Shown here: one piece after another, positions 30,014 to 32,466 of the stretch | Numbering within the stretch: position 1 is the first letter of the stretch | How the letters are laid out: each line of letters starts with the position of its first letter | Assembly (NCBI GenBank): GCA_003133325.1 | Contig: PKXA01000090.1 | Location: 7,717-40,182, forward strand | Direction: 5' to 3' | Source of the DNA: Acidimicrobiaceae bacterium | Lineage (GTDB): Bacteria; Actinomycetota; Acidimicrobiia; Acidimicrobiales; RAAP-2 | DNA: 32,466 nucleotides | Translations under genes and position numbers: made by a program | Notes under the pieces: model-generated | What the model was told of the DNA's origin: nothing | Database searches by the model: none | What the model saw: the letters and a program-made list of their open reading frames with translations, nothing else

Positions 30014-30834
30014 GTCGCACCCTCGGTGGCGAGGGCGGCAAACGCCGGGGCGGCGTCATCCGGATTTCCGCCGAAGGCGGGACAGAAGGTCTGAAACCGG
30101 CAGTAGTTGCACAACGGCGATGTCTTGGGCCGGAAGTCCTCTGCCTCGCACGCCCGTTCGATCGCCGACCATACGGCCAGAGCCTTCTGGCGCTGACCCC
30201 GGAGCACCTGTTCGGAAGGCTCGGCGGTGATCACGGTGGGCTCCTTCAGGTGAAGGAGGCGAACCGCCACCGGACGCCGGCCGAGCACCTCCTGACAGAG
30301 AAGGGCGTAGATCTGTACACCCACCAGTTTCGACTGTTCGAAGGCGGGCGGGGGCGCTCGCCCCGTCTTGTAGTCGACTACCACCAGATCGCCGTGGGGG
30401 GTCAGATCGAGCCGGTCGATGATGCCCCTCAGGCGGAGATCGCCCAACCGTGCCTCCAAGGTCACCTCGATGCCGACCGGGGTGACGTCGTTGGGGTCTT
30501 CGATCTGGAAGTAGTTCTTCACCAGCATCTCGGCGTCGCCCCGGAAGCTATCGGCATCACCCGGGGACAGCGCCAGTTCGATCCACTCCGGGTCGACCTG
30601 GAGGTGGTCCCATGCTGACGCCAACTCGGCCAATGCCGCGGCCTGGCTACGTTGTCCCCGTTGGTGGCGCCAGAACAGGCGCTCCAAGGCGGAGTGGACG
30701 AGTGTCCCTTTGACAGTCCACACCGTGGGGGGTTCGGGAAGCCGTTCAATGGCGGTGAAGCGGAATGCCAGGGCACATTGGCGGAACGCCGTCACCTTGG
30801 AGGGGGACAACGACCGCGGGGGTTCGAATGGCAT
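30010..30834 (-). CDS. RecB/Cas4-type PD-(D/E)XK nuclease with Fe-S cluster
   Basis: A 274-residue stand-alone nuclease of the PDDEXK_1 (PF12705) type. Active-site segments are the His of VKGTLVHSALERLF, the Asp of GIIDRLDLTPHG and DYK in LVVVDYKTGRAPPP, followed by the QxxxY-like helix LVGVQIYALLCQEVL. Four cysteines, Cys20 (FRQCALAF) and C242-x2-C245-x5-C251 (CNYCRFQTFC), match the iron-staple 4Fe-4S arrangement of AddB and Cas4. No helicase, addA or cas gene is nearby. A leaderless-type -10 precedes ATG 30834. It overlaps the PAP2 gene. Confidence 0.87.
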   Translation of the reverse strand: MPFEPPRSLSPSKVTAFRQCALAFRFTAIERLPEPPTVWTVKGTLVHSALERLFWRHQRGQRSQAAALAELASAWDHLQVDPEWIELALSPGDADSFRGDAEMLVKNYFQIEDPNDVTPVGIEVTLEARLGDLRLRGIIDRLDLTPHGDLVVVDYKTGRAPPPAFEQSKLVGVQIYALLCQEVLGRRPVAVRLLHLKEPTVITAEPSEQVLRGQRQKALAVWSAIERACEAEDFRPKTSPLCNYCRFQTFCPAFGGNPDDAAPAFAALATEGAT

Positions 30835-30841
30835 CGAGGAC

Positions 30842-30847
30842 AGCCTA
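30842..30847 (-). promoter_or_regulatory. -10 box TAGGCT, leaderless-type
   Basis: On the minus strand TAGGCT ends 7 nt before ATG 30834 of the nuclease gene. It lies just before, and overlaps by three bases, the stop of the upstream hydrolase gene. Confidence 0.45.
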
Positions 30848-31744
30848 CGGCGCGGGTGTCCCATCGAGAAGACGGAATGCCCCGGTGATCGAAGTCGCGA
30901 CCTGGTCGGGACGTTGCAGCGGGCCGAAATGACCGATTCCCGGCAAAATCTCGACGGTGCTGGAGCGCAACTGCCCGGCATCTTCATTGAGGAAGGAGAC
31001 GCCCAAGGCGTCGGTTCGTTCACCACAGGTCAACCAGACGTGGCAGCCGATCTCGTTGAGGTGCGCGAACGCGTCGTGTGAGGTCCCGTGGGCATAGACT
31101 TCGGCTTCGTCTTCCCGGCGGCACAGCAGTCGTATGGTTTCGCCGTCGCCACCCTCCTCATCGGGCACCAATTCGAAGCCGCAGTCGACGTAGGCCTGGA
31201 GCGCATCAGGATCGAGGTCGCCGAATGGTGGCTTGGAAGAGAAATTGAGGAACGCGTCAGTGGCGGAGGGGAACGATTCCCGACGCCGACGGGCACCGTC
31301 CGAGAGGGGGTTGGCCAGGGCCCCCATCGGTGGGCCGGAGAAGACCACCGGTTCGAAGCAGTACATGGAGCGGAAGGTATCCGGCCGGCTCTCCTCGGCA
31401 AGGAGCAGGGATGCGCCTCCACAGGAGTGCCCGAAGCCAAGGGGCCGGTCCAGCCCGAGGTGATCAATGGCTGTCAGCACGTCGACGGCAAACCCGGACC
31501 AGGCGAAGTCACCATTGCCGGGAGACTCGGACCGACCGTGAGCCCGGAGATCGAGACCCCAACAGTGATAGTCCCCGGCCAGATGGCGGGCCAGCGGTGC
31601 CAGGACGCCGGCGCAGAAACCGGTGGCGTGCACCAGCAACAGGTCAGGGCCGTCCCCGCCGAAATCGTAGGTGGCGATTCCGAGCCCGTCAGGTGTGGTG
31701 CAGTTGCTACGAGCTGGCCCGTCCTGGTCAATCGTCGTACCCAC
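30845..31744 (-). CDS. alpha/beta hydrolase
   Basis: A 299-residue alpha/beta hydrolase. Oxyanion region LLLVHATGFCAG, then LDLRAHGRSESP, nucleophile elbow GHSCGG with Ser107, and the C-terminal catalytic His272 in GIGHFGPLQRP. The acid is probably Asp in CGERTDALG. No signal peptide. GTG 31744 is chosen because -10 TAACGT ends 7 nt upstream. Substrate unknown; related to epoxide hydrolases and esterases. It ends 11 bp before the start of the nuclease gene on the same strand. Confidence 0.85.
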   Translation of the reverse strand: MGTTIDQDGPARSNCTTPDGLGIATYDFGGDGPDLLLVHATGFCAGVLAPLARHLAGDYHCWGLDLRAHGRSESPGNGDFAWSGFAVDVLTAIDHLGLDRPLGFGHSCGGASLLLAEESRPDTFRSMYCFEPVVFSGPPMGALANPLSDGARRRRESFPSATDAFLNFSSKPPFGDLDPDALQAYVDCGFELVPDEEGGDGETIRLLCRREDEAEVYAHGTSHDAFAHLNEIGCHVWLTCGERTDALGVSFLNEDAGQLRSSTVEILPGIGHFGPLQRPDQVATSITGAFRLLDGTPAP

Positions 31745-31751
31745 CCCGGTG

Positions 31752-31757
31752 ACGTTA
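31752..31757 (-). promoter_or_regulatory. -10 box TAACGT, leaderless-type
   Basis: On the minus strand TAACGT ends 7 nt before GTG 31744 of the hydrolase gene; no ribosome binding site is present. Confidence 0.5.
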
Positions 31758-31814
31758 TCCGAGGAGACGCTCTTCTAAATTCTGACACGGCCCATGCCAG
31801 TGGTCGCGGTCCGG

Positions 31815-31820
31815 TAGATT
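31815..31820 (+). promoter_or_regulatory. -10 box TAGATT upstream of the DedA gene
   Basis: TAGATT ends 9 nt before ATG 31830 with no ribosome binding site between, as for the SCP2 gene. Confidence 0.45.
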
Positions 31821-31829
31821 GACGCCCTC

Positions 31830-32462
31830 ATGGAGCACTTTTTGGAAAACTGGGGCTATCTGGCCATCTTCGCCTTGACCTTGATGTCCACCATGCTCAT
31901 TCCGGTGGGATCGGAACTGTCGATGATCTACGGCGGGGTGCTGGCCAGCGGCCAGGTGCTCAACGAACCCCATCACTTGCAACTGGCACTGGTGATTGCT
32001 TCGGCGATTCTCGGTGAGCTGGTGGGCTCGTTCCTCGGCTACGGCATCGGATACTACGGGGGCAGACCGCTGGTGGATCGACTGGGCAAATACGTCCTGC
32101 TCACCCACAAGGATCTCGACCGGACTGAGGCATGGCTCGATCGTCGGGGTGACCCTTTCGTATTCTTTGGTCGTCTGATCCCATTGGTGCGGTCCTTCGT
32201 GTCGGTGGCCGCGGGCTTGGGCGAGATGGCACTGGGTAAATTCACGGTCTTCACCGTGGCCGCCTGTGCCATCTGGTCGACGGCGCTGTGCAGCCTGGGT
32301 TACAACCTGGGAACTACCTACAAGAATGTTGTCAAGGACTTCAGCTATGCCGGGTACGTGGCGGCAGTTCTGGTGGTGATCGTTATCGTGGTGATGTTCG
32401 CCCACCGGATTCGCGTGGTGCGCACCGAGCGGGGGGCAGGTCCGGCTCACCGCCGCCGGTGA
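31830..32462 (+). CDS. DedA-family membrane protein
   Basis: A 210-residue DedA/SNARE-associated-type membrane protein, a family linked to undecaprenyl-phosphate or phospholipid flipping. Typical pieces are the N-terminal ENWGYLAIFALTLMSTMLIP with VGSELSMIYGGVLAS, ILGELVGSFLGYGIGYYGGR, FFGRLIPLVRSFVSVAAGL with its conserved Arg residues, and the C-terminal helix YVAAVLVVIVIVVMFA before a basic tail. Length is usual. The stop falls 4 bp from the window end, so downstream context is unknown. Confidence 0.92.
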   Translation: MEHFLENWGYLAIFALTLMSTMLIPVGSELSMIYGGVLASGQVLNEPHHLQLALVIASAILGELVGSFLGYGIGYYGGRPLVDRLGKYVLLTHKDLDRTEAWLDRRGDPFVFFGRLIPLVRSFVSVAAGLGEMALGKFTVFTVAACAIWSTALCSLGYNLGTTYKNVVKDFSYAGYVAAVLVVIVIVVMFAHRIRVVRTERGAGPAHRRR

Positions 32463-32466
32463 GCCC

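Noticed and set aside
1-32466. CRISPR array, tRNA or rRNA genes
   Set aside because: The only repeats found are short tandem ones of 12-37 bp without spacers. I saw no cloverleaf or rRNA-like sequence, though a covariance-model scan would be decisive.

Overview
The window is high-GC DNA (about two thirds G+C in sampled lines) from an actinobacterium, most likely an uncultured member of the Acidimicrobiia. The evidence is a mycothiol-type amidase (Mca), several F420-type oxidoreductases, a PspA-PspAA-HtpX-PspAB set, CYP125/CYP142-like P450s and many starts with a TAnnnT -10 box only 5-9 nt upstream, as in leaderless transcripts. The taxonomic call is inference. The first 22 bases are pure G and look like a sequencing or assembly artefact at a contig edge.

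Accessory block (about 1-3570). A minus-strand pair encodes a GT-B/CDP-glycerol-transferase-like protein that runs off the edge and a 121-residue protein ending in a RHIM-like amyloid signature. Divergently transcribed beside them is a three-helix membrane protein with a lectin-like outer domain. This stretch has visibly lower GC. It ends near a tandem 23-bp repeat array that resembles an insertion-sequence end, followed by a comM gene whose 5' part is missing. It is the best candidate here for an undescribed system, perhaps amyloid-type signalling or conflict.

Competence and housekeeping (about 3.3-9.0 kb). Truncated comM overlaps dprA, which converges on a pilin-like gene. Then come an F420-type oxidoreductase with a four-residue repeat, a PPOX-fold protein and endonuclease IV (nfo).

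Metal uptake and central metabolism (9.0-14.8 kb). A lipoprotein, an ATPase, two permeases and a Fur/Zur regulator form a tightly packed operon behind a Fur-like palindrome. fumC follows and appears to start at ATC.

P450s and envelope stress (14.9-21.5 kb). Two P450s are separated by a short intergenic region with a strong palindrome. They are followed by a pterin dehydratase, the minus-strand psp operon and mca.

SCP2 locus (21.5-24.8 kb). An SCP2 sterol-carrier gene has its last 90 bp or so plus flank duplicated (127 bp, about 94% identical) on the far side of a 2-kb segment carrying an NlpC/P60 hydrolase. This looks like an insertion or duplication scar.

Right part (24.8-32.4 kb). It holds a ChbG/YdjC-like protein with altered metal ligands, two LLM oxidoreductases, purE, a DsbA-like protein, a PAP2 phosphatase overlapping a RecB/Cas4-type Fe-S nuclease, an alpha/beta hydrolase and a DedA protein. 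No tRNA, rRNA or CRISPR array was seen.
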